Assembly: GCA_031308135.1 (NCBI GenBank)
Contig: JAHLJT010003656.1
Coordinates: 47,962,335 to 48,026,334 of the forward strand
DNA length: 64,000 nt
Origin: Acheta domesticus
Taxonomy: Eukaryota > Arthropoda > Insecta > Orthoptera > Gryllidae
Direction of reading: 5' to 3'
Part shown: one piece after another, positions 1 through 19,560 of the stretch
Layout of the letters: the number at the start of each line of letters is the position of its first letter
Position numbering within the stretch: position 1 is the stretch's first letter
Made by a program: the position numbers and the translations under genes
The notes under the pieces: generated by a model
The model's input: the letters and a program-made list of their open reading frames with translations, nothing else
Told to the model about the DNA's origin: nothing
Database searches by the model: none

Positions 1-2639
1 CATTTGTCTTGATAGTTAATAGTTAGACTTCCATGGATAGTGGAGATCCATATGGATTTCACAACATTTCTCTGGTAACTACTGTTTAGAAAGGTTTTCC
101 TGTCAAATCCATAAAACTCGAATCCTTCTCCAGTAAAATGTCCAAAGACTATTAGGTACATTAACGTGTAACATTGTTGTCATATGTATGTTGGGGTACA
201 CTGTGGTGAAGCCTTTTGAGTGCTTGATAGACCCGCTAGCAGTCATGTTAAGATTTCCAGCCTTGAAACTATGGCAATTGTGCTATCTCCTGGTAAATTT
301 ATGACAAAGCTGCGGATTTTTGCTTATTTGTCTATTTTTCCCTTCAATGGAAAACCCAGTATTTTAGGTTTCTTATTCATTTTATGATGTTAGGAGAATT
401 ATATGTAATTTTGTAGTGCCTGTAAATGCTTATTTTGTGTTTAAATGCCTATATGTTGCCTATTCTTGTATTTATTGATCAAAATTCAATTATCTTTATT
501 CAAAAATTTTAAAAAATTGAATTTTTTTTGTTTTTATCCTGCAGATAACAGAGAATTCCAACAACTATCAATAAATCTGTGTTCTGTTTTACTGCCACTA
601 CAATGCAGGTATTTTGTATTATGAAACATGCAAAATCTCTTGTAGTTATTTTTTACTATACATTTTTAAACAATTTTTTACTCAAAAACAACTCCAAATT
701 GTTTCTTAAAATTTTCTCCTCATTAGCATCAAAGGATGGTATAAAAATTGGTGCCAGTTCCATTTTTCACAAACACTGTATTTTTTCAAAATTGCAAAAA
801 GTTACATTGTAAAAGTATAATATTGAATAAGAGATTTTTGTCTTAAATGAAATATATTTAAAAAAATCCAATCTTTATAAAAGGCAAAGTAGGTGTGTGC
901 GTGTGTTTTTTTTTTAATGAGCGTTTTTCTTGCGGAATTTCTGCTTAAATTTCATGTAAATTATCAAAAAAATCCTCAAAAACCGCTAGAAATGTTTGCT
1001 TCAATTGTCTTGCATAGGTAAAACAAGGGCTACTTAAAAGAATAGCACATTTCATTTTCGCTGAACTCTGAATTTTTGAATTTTGCAAACTTTGAAATAT
1101 ATTTTTAGATATAATGTGAGAAAATATGCGCTGTTGGAGCACAAATAGTTAAATTTGTGTTATACATGGCAATTAGAACAAATCATACAATATATTCACT
1201 TGTGTTGAAATTAAATGCAAGGAAAAAGGTCATACTCTGCAGCAGTAGAGTATCAGCTTGCTTTTAATAAAAAGCTAAAAGGTAGCTGCTGCAATTCAGT
1301 CTTTTTTTCCAAATTGCCCAACAATGAAAGAAAGTATTTCTATGAGGATTTGTCAGAACAGTGATGAAAGCAAACATTCCATGAAGGTAATTATATTACA
1401 TTTACTTCAGAAACTTTCTACACAAGATCATAAATAAGGATAAGAAAAATATAGTGTGTTTTTTAAATTCCTATTTTACTCTTTTAAATGCCTATTTTGC
1501 CTGCCTATTTCTACAGTTTTTCTTGCCTATAAATCCAAAGTGTATTTATGATTTATGCTAAATGCATTTTGGTTACCATTTGTGAGTTTTTTTTCTTCTC
1601 TCTTCTGTCATTTTCTTTCTTTGTGCAATAGATGTAAAGAATTTCATAATTTCTGTAATCTACTGGGGTTTCATCTATTGCATGGTGTAGGAGGCATCAT
1701 ATATATTAATACAAGTTAGTTTCCAAGACACTATGGTGATGATTTGTGTGTCATTTCAAGCAGTGACCATTCTCCCACATTCTGCTCATTTCTTTCGTGA
1801 TTTAAATTGGATTTTTGTAATTTTATCTTGACTCTGCATAGTCCCATCGCACTGCTCTGTGTTTTCCTTGGTGTCAAAAGGCTGACATTAGATTAAGGTC
1901 TATGGCTTTTCTTACTAAATTCAGGATATCCAGAGTATGATATTGAGGAATTGTTTGCAAAGTCTTCTTTAGTGCTTGCATAGAGGGGTAGATTGTAATT
2001 CCAGTTCACTATTTTATTTGAATCTTAAACTATGGCAATTATGAAGGCAAGCATCACTAGATACAAATGAACAGATCCTGAAAGATAGGCAAAAATGCCT
2101 TTTTGTTATTGTGACAATTTTAACACTTAACAATAGGATTGACTTAACTGTACTTATGGAATCATTTTAGAAGATTTTAATTTTGCCTACTTTAAATAAG
2201 CCTAGGTTTGCCTCTTTTGCCTTTTTCATATTTCCTTTGTTACCCTATCCAACCAATCTCAATCAAGTTGGAAATCAGTCCGGGAGCCAGGACAACTCAT
2301 GGTAACTGTTACATTTTATCATCCTCTACAAGTGAAGGCAGGGTGCACATCATACAGGAAGTGTTGAACGCAGGCTCTAGGGTCAAGAAATGTTAAAAGC
2401 CACTGTGAGAAAGCAAGACACTATCAGTTAGGAATCTTAGATTTCTTTCACTGACACTGTCGGGGTTCCTTTTGCCAAGAGGGATTCCATCCCACACTTT
2501 TATAGCCTTCTACTCCTTTCCAGAGCAAAGGGCTCTGGAGGCCCTACTACAGTCCGGCTCAGAATGGAAATCACAAGAGTTCTAAGAAACGTTATTAGTG
2601 TTTTCACTGATGCAAATTGAAAATTCAAAAGAGAATATT
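1..2639. other. Muskelin intron, upstream part; no gene seen
   Basis: AT-rich non-coding DNA lying upstream of the first visible muskelin exon. Only short chance ORFs occur. Scattered GCCTATTTTGCC-like motifs (about 390-480, 1480-1530, 2090-2225) resemble the sub-terminal repeats seen in the hAT element at 45479-46477, so part of this stretch may be the 5' side of the decayed hAT copy that starts near 2640. That link is inference. Confidence 0.5.
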
Positions 2640-4010
2640 TCAGTCCACTTGATTACTTGGTAGGTGTAGCGTTATGTGTGAAAAAAATTGTATTAAACAT
2701 GCCAAAATTGAGAGCATGCCAGTAGTAAGTTGCATTGTTATGTGCATAAATTTGACAAAGATATTCATTCCACTGATAATGCTATTCTGTTTTGCAAATT
2801 GTGCAAGAAAGACAACAACCATGAAAAGAAGTACTTTATTTCTCAGCATATTACAATAACAAAACTTAAATATACTATCATCAATCATGAAGAGTGGAGA
2901 AAAGAACCAATTTTTAATTTTAGCTATGGATACATCATCCAGTAGACAGTCTCAGTTTTATCTCGATATGTGCAACACATTTATGGACTCTGGTATTAAT
3001 TTTTGGAAATTGGAAAACCAAACACTACACACTCCTTAGAAGAATATACAAAGGAAATGGCACCACCAGAATCTACTTTAAGGAAAACATATCTGACCAC
3101 CTGCTCACCTGCTCTGAAGAAACTGTCAATACAATTTGTGCAGCAATTGGTGATAAAAAGTATTTGGATTTGCATTGATGAAACTATGAATGCTACATAG
3201 GCAATGCCATTGGAATCATGGAACAAATTTACTCTCAAGTTCTTAACTTTACTTCCTACATCTGAAAAATTGAAGAAAATGAATGGTTCATCCATTGTTC
3301 AATTGTTCACAAAGGAAATTCCTTACTTCTGCTGTCGCCTGAAGCTATACGGCATGATTATGTTCTACTCTTTTTCACTGATGCTGTCCTGTATATTAAA
3401 AAGAGCTAGTCACTGAAAATACACTTCCCAATTTGCTTCACATGAAGAGTTTAATCCTCAGGATTGCTGAAGAGATTCAACTTTTGCATCCTAAAGTAGA
3501 CAAGTTGATTTTGAGTACTAAAAATTCATTTTTGAAATCTCCTTCCTGTATTGAATTTTCAGACATGAAGCATCTAAGTTAGCTTTTCCTCCACAGCTAA
3601 TATTAACCACAAAGGAAACCTAGATATCCGCTGCTGAAAATTGTGCAAATTATCTTGACAAGATTCACAATATATTTCAAGTTCTATCAGAAAATATTGT
3701 TGCTTCTATACATGAAATGAAGAAGCTTTGGAGCAGTGCAGAACAAATAGCGATGATGAAGAAGCTTTTGAATAGGGCAAAATAGAAGAAGTAGTGATCA
3801 TACACAATATGGAAAGTTATCTTGGGTAATTACAAACCTGGAAAAAAGGGACAAATCTCTAGTGTCAGCTATGAAAGTCTTTCAGGAGACATTAGATGTT
3901 TTGATGCAGGTGCCAAGTGGAAAGGGTTCAACTGTTGCACAAAAATGCAAGTTGCATGCATGAATGAGAAAAATTAAATTTAAACGTAGAAAATCTGAAG
4001 AAATATTCAG
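2640..4010 (+). pseudogene. Decayed hAT/CGBP1-like transposase copy
   Basis: Conceptual translation with many stops and frame changes still shows the order of a CGG-binding-protein-1-like, hAT-derived protein. A BED-type zinc finger comes first (FCKLCKKDNNHEKKYFISQH, about 2787-2850). It is followed by a block with ESTLRK and WICIDET (about 3070-3190), a stretch with HPKVDKL (about 3480-3510), a TKETxISAAENC block (about 3605-3650) and a tail with KVFQETLDVLMQVPSGKGST (about 3870-3935). No single frame is open for more than about 100 codons, so it cannot encode the protein. It lies in a muskelin intron in the sense orientation. Assignment rests on remembered family motifs of this multicopy arthropod gene; no alignment was run. 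Confidence 0.7.
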
Positions 4011-4450
4011 TGGTTATGTGCACTATTTTATTTAATATGCACATTACCAGCAATTTGTAAACATTATCATATTTGTGAGTGTAAGTGCTTCAAATAACTT
4101 CAAATGAAGTATTTTAAAAACTCAAAAATTATCTGTGAAAAGAGCTTCAAATTTCACGTATTTAGTTGCGCTAAAACACCATTTTCGTTAAAACGGCACA
4201 AAATGTTTGAAAGAAAATTGCCATTTAGGACTAAGTTTGTGTGTTTTTTAATATTCTAAAATGAATATTTCTGTTCTACCATTAGGAAACAAAAAAATCA
4301 AATCAATCGAGAAAATATCAAAAAAATGTACTTTGGGCAATAGATGGCAGCTGGAATGAGTATGTGGCAATTTCTAATAGCTAGCATAGACGCAAGGAAA
4401 TAGGAAACTAATAATGGAAAGTCTGTGCCATTCTGTAGCACCACTAGTTA
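4011..4450. repeat. Dispersed repeat ending in CCATTCTGTAGCACCACTAG
   Basis: The stretch ends at about 4449 with a terminus also seen, in diverged form, near 20428-20447 and, inverted, near 47506-47527. Weaker versions end at about 63546 and 63838. The sequence before it (CGCTAAAACACCATTTTC, then a tract with AGATGGCAGC) also has a counterpart at 20335-20360. It has no coding capacity. Class unknown. Confidence 0.5.
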
Positions 4451-4781
4451 TATAGTACTTTTAGATAGATTTATATGTAATGTCTCTCAGCTTAATCTTG
4501 AATATTTTCCTTCACTTTATTCATCACCAAATGATTCTTTATCTTCTAAAACTGTTTTTCAAATGTGTTACTTTCCTTTCCAGAAATAATCGTGATTGAA
4601 GAAAGTTATCTTTATTCTTGATAAGGAAGTGTATGTAGTTTCTTCTGGATGTTTGATATAATTTTTCCTGGTCTGTGTTTCTGACTTCCTTTCTTTACTT
4701 TGTTGCAAAGAGGATTTTTAATTATCGTTACAAAATCTTTTTAATTTTTATACTCTGGCATGATAATGATGTTTGTTTCAG

Positions 4782-11949
<7,168 letters not shown>

Positions 11950-13053
11950 TGTGACAAATCGTTATTTCTAAGAAACTTACAATGTACAATAGTGTGTTAG
12001 TGGTAGTGAGCAATATTCATTTTGAAAACGCTGTGCTACAGTATTTTCTTCAGTTATTATTTATGCAAAGCATTAGATAATAGTTCAAAGGCAGCTAACA
12101 AATTCCAGACATTTGCATTCAGAAGCATTTGATAATATTTCCAGACTTAAAACAAGGTTGCAAGATGAATTTCAGACCTTGTCTGTATGTTTTGCAATAC
12201 AGTTCGGCCTAGAGGATGTTGCTTCTCTTCTACACACTTGATAAGCCTGTGTAGCAACTAATAATGGCTGTGTTTTAAGGAAAAGGGGAAACTGCAGGGT
12301 ATGGACGTTGGATTAAAGAATGGATTTCTATATGGTGTGGGTATCTGCATTCATGTACAGAATTCTAGAATGTTCTTTGTTACTCAAAGTTCCTGATTGT
12401 TATGTTTTTTGAAGTTTTATGTTCATATTTACTTTATTTAAGATTTACTTAATGTTGGAGACCACTCAAGTGTTTCTCATTATTTGTTTATTTAAACTAT
12501 TAAATTATGCTATTGCCACATTATACAGAGGACAAATCCTTGTTTGTGGTGTCTCATCAACACTTTCATACACTTGTGCATTGCATCATTTGTATATAAT
12601 TGTACTTACATTGTCTCTGAAAATGTGACATACAAGATTAGGAATCTGTTGTTCCAGAATGATTCAGTATGAGATTGTACACTAAATTATAGGTTAGCGC
12701 TAGTGATTTAAAGATAGTCAGGAAAAATTTCCTGACTTGTATATGACATGTATGAAAGTTGCTTCATTATGTGTTTGTTTTGTACATTATATCCTGAACT
12801 TGTAGAAAATACTTTGCAAAACAATGAAATGCTTTTTATTTACTTGTTTATTTGTGAACATTTTTCTCTAATATTTTTTCTATGGCACAATCCTAATTTT
12901 ATTGAATTAGCTTTGATATGTAAATTGTAAATGAAAATAATTGTTGTATAAAAATTAAAATGCATAAAAATAATTTAAATTTTAAATTTGTTTAAATTTC
13001 ATCTTGTACTAATTGTGAGGTTATAAGACCTGAATTCAATGGATTTGAATAAA
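11950..13053 (+). other. Probable muskelin 3' UTR
   Basis: Non-coding, AT-rich sequence downstream of the muskelin stop. A canonical AATAAA at 13048-13053 is the most likely poly(A) signal; ATTAAA near 12953 is an alternative. Extent is inferred from signals only. Confidence 0.5.
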
Positions 13054-13477
13054 TGTCGCGTGTAATTTTCAGAACGTGTGCAGATTTCTTCCTCGAAATT
13101 CAGTACCAAAGTAAATGTTACCTCTACTTTTCACACGTTGTAAAAAGGGATATAATTAAACTTAGTTTCTGGTTCGTTTTAATCAATTTAATTGCTCTGA
13201 ATGATTTCCAAAACTGTATCTTTCATTGAAGGTTGTAAATAGGAAAAGGGAGCAAAGAAAACTCATTTTCCAAAATTAAAAATATATTAAATTTGTCAAC
13301 ACATACGGAAATTTTAACACCTTCCTTGGAGATCAGATTAGGCAACTACTTGATACCACCTACAAATTTAAAGGACGGATCCTATTGGAGTGCTTGGTTG
13401 AGTCTCTTAAAATTAATACTTTTCAATATCATCTTAATTTTCATTACTTTCTGAACTAAAATATGTTATAACTCCAT

Positions 13478-13483
13478 TTTATT
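13478..13483 (-). terminator. Likely poly(A) signal of the carboxypeptidase gene
   Basis: AATAAA on the minus strand, about 110 nt beyond the stop codon of the serine carboxypeptidase. It gives a short 3' UTR that leaves about 400 nt between the convergent muskelin and carboxypeptidase transcripts. Confidence 0.5.
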
Positions 13484-13592
13484 CATAGAGAGCATTAATT
13501 GTTCCCTTTGAGACTTGAGCATGTCTTGAGTACAACGGTAAGAGTTGTCATGGAGAATTCAGAATTGTATACTTGCATTTCAAAACAATTTA

Positions 13593-15830
13593 CTAGTGAA
13601 ATGGCTTATTTGCAGTGAATCTATTAATGAGATCTAATGCCCATTTAGGCTGGTCTGATGGCACCATGTGACCAGCATTACGAACCAACATTTCAGTGAG
13701 ATTACCCGCAGTCTTCACATAACCTGCAATGTCACTTCCGACATGCCACGGGTATCTTGATGCCTTTTTATATTCTGTGGCACTGCTCCACTGCAAAGTT
13801 TCCAAATATGAAACAGTGAGAGGATAAGCTACAATAATATCCAACTGGCCATTGTATATAAGGACACGATAATGTTCCAAAATCTCCTCAACCCATGGCT
13901 TTACAGATTGCATAACATCAGATTTCAAATTCATTTCCACATTATTGTCAGTATGAAAGACTGCATCCCCAACATGAATAGCATGTCGAACTTTAGGCTG
14001 TTGTATGTATTTGCCCATATCTCCTCCAGCAGCAACTTCTTTTGAATGCAAATAATTAAAATAAAACGTGAAGCCAGTTGCGTTGTAAAAGAGAGATCCA
14101 TACTGATACATATCACCATTCAGCAACCTGTCAAATACCTAAAATAAAACAAATTTGTCAATAGAGAATATTAAGATTTTACTATTAATATTGCTAAGAA
14201 AAGTGGAAAAAACAGCCATCAAATACAAATATATGGGTGTGAAATATTCTTTTCAAAATGATCCATTAACGTTACTCACAAGAAAATTAAATTTTAAATA
14301 TGAAATCTCATTAGTTAAATGAGCATTTTTATGGTATCTCATAAGTGGTAACAATTTTACTTTGAAGTTATTCAAGAAAAATACATGCAATAATTTAAAT
14401 TAATTTCTCTAACAATAAATAAAGCCAATAGTCTCTTACATTAAACGCATCATCCCATCGCTTCTCTTGAATATATTTCCGGCCCAGATCTTCTTGTTGG
14501 TGAAATAAATCTTTAGTGTTGCTGTCAATAAGGCCCAACTGATAGAGATAATCTCCATACTTCAACATATGAACCGGATCAGACAAACCATTTCCAATGG
14601 CCATACCTGCAGAGAGTTACCAATTATGTGCACAACTCGGTAATAAATATAGTTCCAAGTAGTGAGCAAGGATAGTTCATGAACGTCTTATTTTAGTATT
14701 ATTCTTGCAAACTAGTACATTACTCAAAATGCCCAGATTTGATTCTAGTTTTAATGTTTCAGTTTTTACTTCATAAATGAACACAGGAATGTATGGTTAA
14801 TACTAACCTTGAAAATTTATTTTCTGTGATGCAATTTTATTGTTTGTATGAATTGTATAAGAAACGGCTGGGACATATTTTCCTACAAACAAAATATAAT
14901 TTTTACATTCACATTTATTTACTTTTCAATTTATAACCATCTTTTTTATTACACAACAGTATCACTATGAAAACATTTACCTGCATAGGATTCGCCAGTC
15001 ACATAAAAAGAATTCTTCTGAAGTTCTGGAAATAATTTGAAAAATTGCAAAAGTGCTTCATACAAATCCTTTCCCACAGCTGTTTCATTATGTGCATATC
15101 CCCCATTTGTGAAGCTGTAGCCTAAAAAAATGACAGTAACAGACAAATTTATTATATCTCAGTAAGTGTTATATTTGATATCTCAATACAAGTATTTAGT
15201 AGGGAACTAAAATTACACACCAGTTCCTACTGGATTGTCAATGTATATCATGTTGTGATTTTTGGCCCATGTATATTTTCTTGGTGTCAAAATATTTTCT
15301 GAGCTCACTGAAAATGGTCCATGTTCAGAAAATAAACCAAACAAAGATGTTGCCCCAGGACCTCCTTGCAACCACAAGACGACAGGATCATTTTGTTGGT
15401 TACTCTACAATTATTTTTAAGACAATGGAAAAAAAGTATTGTATATATTAAAACATCAATATTAAAAATATAATTTTAGGCAAATATAAAATAATTTATA
15501 CTATAATTAAATTAAAAAATGTTGGTTACATACCAGCGATGGAAAGTACCAAAAGAAAAGATTTGAGTTAAAATCCTTGTTCACTGTGAAATAACCAGAG
15601 TAGCTTTTAATACCATGATCTCCTTCTAATGGTAGAACTCTGGAAACTCGTCTGGCTTCTTTGATTTTTCCCGCTTCAATCAAAGGTGTGAGAATTAAAG
15701 GTTTTTCTTTAATTTGATTGGTCGGTATTTTTTCTATTTTGGGGTATGGATTAATCCAGCATAACCCACAGTTGAAGTACAGTTGCAATATTAAAGTTAC
15801 GCAGAAAAAATATCTCCCTGCAGATTTCAT
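13593..15830 (-). CDS. CPVL: Serine carboxypeptidase, CPVL type
   Basis: A complete S10-family carboxypeptidase gene of six exons on the minus strand: 15830-15534, 15404-15221, 15121-14981, 14882-14808, 14606-14440 and 14138-13593. All introns are GT-AG and the phases join to give 469 residues, typical for the family. The N-terminus is a hydrophobic signal peptide (residues 1 to about 25), so the enzyme enters the secretory/lysosomal route. The oxyanion segment is VVLWLQGGPG. The catalytic Ser205 lies in GESYAGKY, split between exons 3 and 4, Asp388 in YNGQLDIIVAYP and His445 in NAGHMVPSDQP. It should remove C-terminal residues from peptides at acidic pH. The first in-frame ATG (15830) starts the signal peptide, which is why it is chosen over upstream sequence. 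Close insect relatives are called CPVL, vitellogenic or venom serine carboxypeptidase; which subgroup this is cannot be settled by eye. Confidence 0.95.
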
Positions 15831-16134
15831 TTTGGTTTTGATCCACAAACTTTATATTCCTCTATGGGACCACAGTTTTATCTTACAACGGCGCTCGTAA
15901 CCTAAACGGGCTCGTCAGCTTGCCCCTTGCCGGCGCCTACCAACACTTAACACACACAAATGATCTGAAATGTTCGAAGTCACCAGGAGCCAGGGCTGTA
16001 ACCGCAGTTCACCACAAGAGCCCTTGGAAAGGACTATTTACTCTTCTTATGTCACCACATCTTCGTACTTCTCTCTCCCAATAGCGCAACAGCGTGCGGA
16101 ACGCGCGTTAAAAAGTAGCGAGAGGATATACAGA

Positions 16135-16191
16135 TCACATGATGCTATTATATATAGGCCTAGTGTGTTGTTTCCGCTCAACATCACATGA
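16135..16191 (-). promoter_or_regulatory. Candidate CPVL promoter: two TCACATGA boxes around a TATA motif
   Basis: TCACATGA occurs at 16135-16142 and 16184-16191. Between them, on the gene's strand, lies TATATATAA (16156-16148). TCACATGA/TCATGTGA is the M-box/E-box recognised by MiT/TFE bHLH-Zip factors, which control lysosomal genes in animals. The cluster is about 305-360 nt upstream of the start codon. The function is inferred. Confidence 0.4.
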
Positions 16192-16504
16192 TGTTACGGA
16201 AACATACAGTATCTTTTGGACGCAACGGGACCATTATTACTCATTTCGGTGACTGATAACTACGAAATGTTGGAGAAAAATGGGGGAGGGGGGCAGGAGC
16301 AACTTTTCCATGGGCTGCCACTGGGACATGGGAAATTTATACATTTCTTCTCTTCCATAAAAATAAATAATAACAAAAACATAATATACTAATTGTCATA
16401 ACAAAACAATACAAACTTGTCACTTTTTTATTTTAGAGCTATCATGATTCATGATAAATTATGTGTTCATTGTTATTATGTGTTGCTAAAATCTGGAAAA
16501 ATAG

Positions 16505-17375
16505 CTTTGTAACTCCTGTTTAAAAAAAGGAAAATCACTACATGGAGGACTACAGGTCTATATCTAAATTATGCATTATTGCTAAATTAACTTCTTTATT
16601 AAACCAATTCATTATTGACGAACAGCATGGTTTCAGGAAAATGTGATCTCCTGTTACTAATTTATTAACTGTACAACATCTTTTGCTTGAAAATGAATCA
16701 TTGAAAAACCAAATTGATTTAGTTTACACAAAATTCTGGAAAGTTTCCTGTACTGTTAACCATCATCTCATGCTCAATGCTTTGTTAAAAATAGGTATCG
16801 GAGGTTCCTTCTTGAAATGGTTTCATATAGCTATTTGAAAGGGAAAACACAAAATGTGATGTATAAATCCTGCGTTTCTAAAAATATTTGTGTCACTTCC
16901 AATTTTACTCAAGGCTCTCACATAGGGTCCTTACTTTTTATAATTTTCATTAATGCCTGAAGCTATTTCTCCCAAGTTCAAACTTTTTAATTTTTTGCTG
17001 ACAATTCAAGAATTTTTAAAATCTTTAACTCACTCCAAGATTGTTTTGATTTTCAAACTGAATTTTTTTTTTAAATTTCCAATGGTTCCTTCTGAAGGGA
17101 CTTAAACTAAACATAAATAAATGTAAGTCGACGTCTTTTACCAGACCTACTGATAAAATAACATTTGATTACAAAATAGGTGATACTTCATGGAAAACAA
17201 TTTCAAAGTTTACAGATTTGGGAGTGATTTTTAACAGTAAACTGAGATTCCATCTACATATTGATTATATTGTTAATAAAGCTAATTCGATGCAGGGCTT
17301 TGTAAGATGTATATCGTCAGACTTCACAGCAGAATTTTTTTTGTTGGTCATCAACTTGTATGCCATCACCTAAGT
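16505..17375 (+). pseudogene. Non-LTR reverse transcriptase fragment (CR1/Jockey group)
   Basis: Decayed RT domain with stops. The order is YRPISKLCIIAKLTSLLNQF, IDEQHGF, a motif-A remnant (DLVYTKFWKVSCTVNHHLML), LKIGIGGSFLKWF, then VTSNFTQGSHIGSLLFIIFINA (motif B), FFADNSRIF (motif C, where the expected ADD reads ADN) and LGVIFNSKLRFHLHIDYI. The endonuclease and 3' end are absent. It lies upstream of the carboxypeptidase gene. Confidence 0.8.
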
Positions 17376-17739
17376 CAGAGCTGCCCAACTTAGAAGGGTT
17401 TATGGACCAAATATCAAATTCTAGTCAAACCACTGGCCACACTGTAATTGAAGATGGTTTTTACCCTAACTACTGAGATTATAATGAACCAAATATTTTT
17501 TCTTAAGAATATGTCCCTTTAAAATTATAGACAGCAGACAAACTTGAAATATTTTTATTCCATAAAAATTTAATCTTACACCTATTTTTCAAGTCTTCAA
17601 CAACGTTTCAGGAGCTTTTGTGCCCCCATCTTCAGGTCTAATAACAATAAAATTCATCTTAAACTCTAAATGTATACCTTAGCCTAATTTGAGTTGTAGA
17701 AAGGCAAAAGAATCAGTATTAGTCATAGGACTTGTGAAA

Positions 17740-18450
17740 TTTGGATCATTTATGAATTTCCGAATTCGGGGTACATCAAATATGCCGCTTTTAATTTTTC
17801 CATACTCAGTCCAGAGAAGAATCTGCTAATGTATTTGAAGAATTCGCCATCTGCCATCTCACAAATTGCTTCATTAATCCCAATTTTATGTGCTGAGGAG
17901 GGAGAATGATCTTTTCTTTGGCAACCAATGGGTCGTTCATGATATTTGCCGCACCTTTTGAGATATTTTCCCTTGGCAGAAATGTCATATTTTTTCCAGT
18001 ACTGCTCCTTTGCTTGACTACCCCATAAGCAAATAAAAAATGGGTACTTTGTGTATCCACTTTGTTGTCGAAGTAAAAAGTTGCCCACTTTGAAATCTAC
18101 ACAAATATTGGTGGTCATGGTAGCAAAGGTTTTCTGAGACCTATTTTGATATTGTCAAATTCTTCTTTAATTTTTGTCGAGTGACCAATTGGGATTGATG
18201 GATAGCAGTTGTCATCGCAGTTGCAGTAAAACCAACTTTAAAATTCGAGTGCAACTGCGTAGGAAATTTGCTAGTCTTCGAGTTCACATTCTGAAATATT
18301 CATATTAATAAGTAGGCCAGGAATGTTAGAACTGCTCACAAAGTCCCCCTTTTCACTGAAAAATGGTAGGAGTTTTGCCTCTCTTGTCCTGTAAAAAGTT
18401 ATTTTCGCTTCTGGTTTCAGACATTTATTTTCTTTTAGTCTGGATGCTTA
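17740..18450 (-). pseudogene. Degenerate copy of a multicopy arthropod ORF (LPPxHIKLGLMKQFV family)
   Basis: On the minus strand two frames together carry LLRQQSGYTKYPFFICLWGS and then DPLVAKEKIILPPQHIKLG with LMKQFV, preceded further upstream by FFSVKGDFVSSSNIPGL. These blocks belong to an uncharacterised ORF found in many copies in arthropod genomes and probably transposon-derived; I know no function for it. Frameshifts near 17880-18060 and stops near 18240-18290 show it is dead. Confidence 0.6.
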
Positions 18451-18969
18451 AAGTTCTGCTGCTGGTTTTGGCAAACTGAGGTCCCACATAAAACAACTTA
18501 CGGTTTTCTTGGGAGAATTGTTCTTTTGTAGCAATACTTCCATCGTATTTACTGCCACTGCTAATCCCGGAATTACACCCCAGAATCTATATATCCTCAC
18601 TATCGGACACAGAAAGTCCAGGGAGTGTGGTGAACAATGATATGATCACATCAGGTCTATGTGGTGCAGGTCGTCTTATTAATTCAAAATCAGGGTACTT
18701 TTCTAAAACGTTTGAACCAAATTTTCTCAAAAACTATGGAAAATTTTTCTCCAAAATTCTCCACAATGAAAAAGAGTTCAATTCCCTGCGATATTTCAAA
18801 AACTTGATTTTGGCCAAGATATTTGGGGCCAAAACATCAAAATAATGCTGAAAAATGTCGGTGTTTTTTAATCACTCGCAGAATATAAAGAATATTGCAC
18901 AAAACTGAAAAGTAAACCATCGCGTCAATTGAAAAGTTTCCTAAATATTTTGTTTTACATTTTCTCGAA

Positions 18970-19560
18970 TTATTGTAAATACTAGGAAAACCCGGCAGAC
19001 GTTGTTCTGCCTTCCATCTCCCTCTTTCCCCTCCCATCTCCGTTTCTCACGGTCTCTTTCCCCCGCTCTCACCCTTTCCCTGTCTGTCTCTGTCTCTGCC
19101 GCACTCTATCCCTCTCATTCACGTTTACTTGCAGATTATGCACGTCTCTGAGCAGGTGAGGTAATATCGGGAAGCGCCGCACCAGCAAAAAAGTAATAGA
19201 ATATTCAGGAAGAGTTCATTCTGTAGATGACGGTGTGAGAAACGTTTCTTTGCGGCCTTTGGCCTAAAAATTTTAGTTTTTTAGGTCCCAGAACGCCTCG
19301 TTCAGGAGTTATTTAACGATGTAGATTCAAAATGCTGCAGAGTGTGTTGCAGGTTGCATTTGACGTGAAAATATAGTGGATATGTAGTGAATATGTAGCG
19401 CCATGTAGTGTAGTTACAACATAATTAACAACACATAAACCTTCTCGGTGAAAAAACACGTAGAAATGGCAACTTTCATGGAGATCAGTCCAACGGTGTT
19501 GGAGTTTTGCTCTTATATGTTTACATAACATCATCCTGTTTTGTATATATAGAGATTACC
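18970..19560 (+). repeat. Dispersed repeat family C, long copy
   Basis: Begins near AACCCGGCAGACGTTGTTCT, passes a CT-rich tract and ends in GGCAACTTTCATGGAGATCA and a TATATATAGAG tail. The reverse complement recurs at 57165-57595 and, partly, at 50690-51030; a short sense piece is at 57045-57110. The tail suggests a LINE 3' end, but no reverse transcriptase is attached. Confidence 0.7.
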
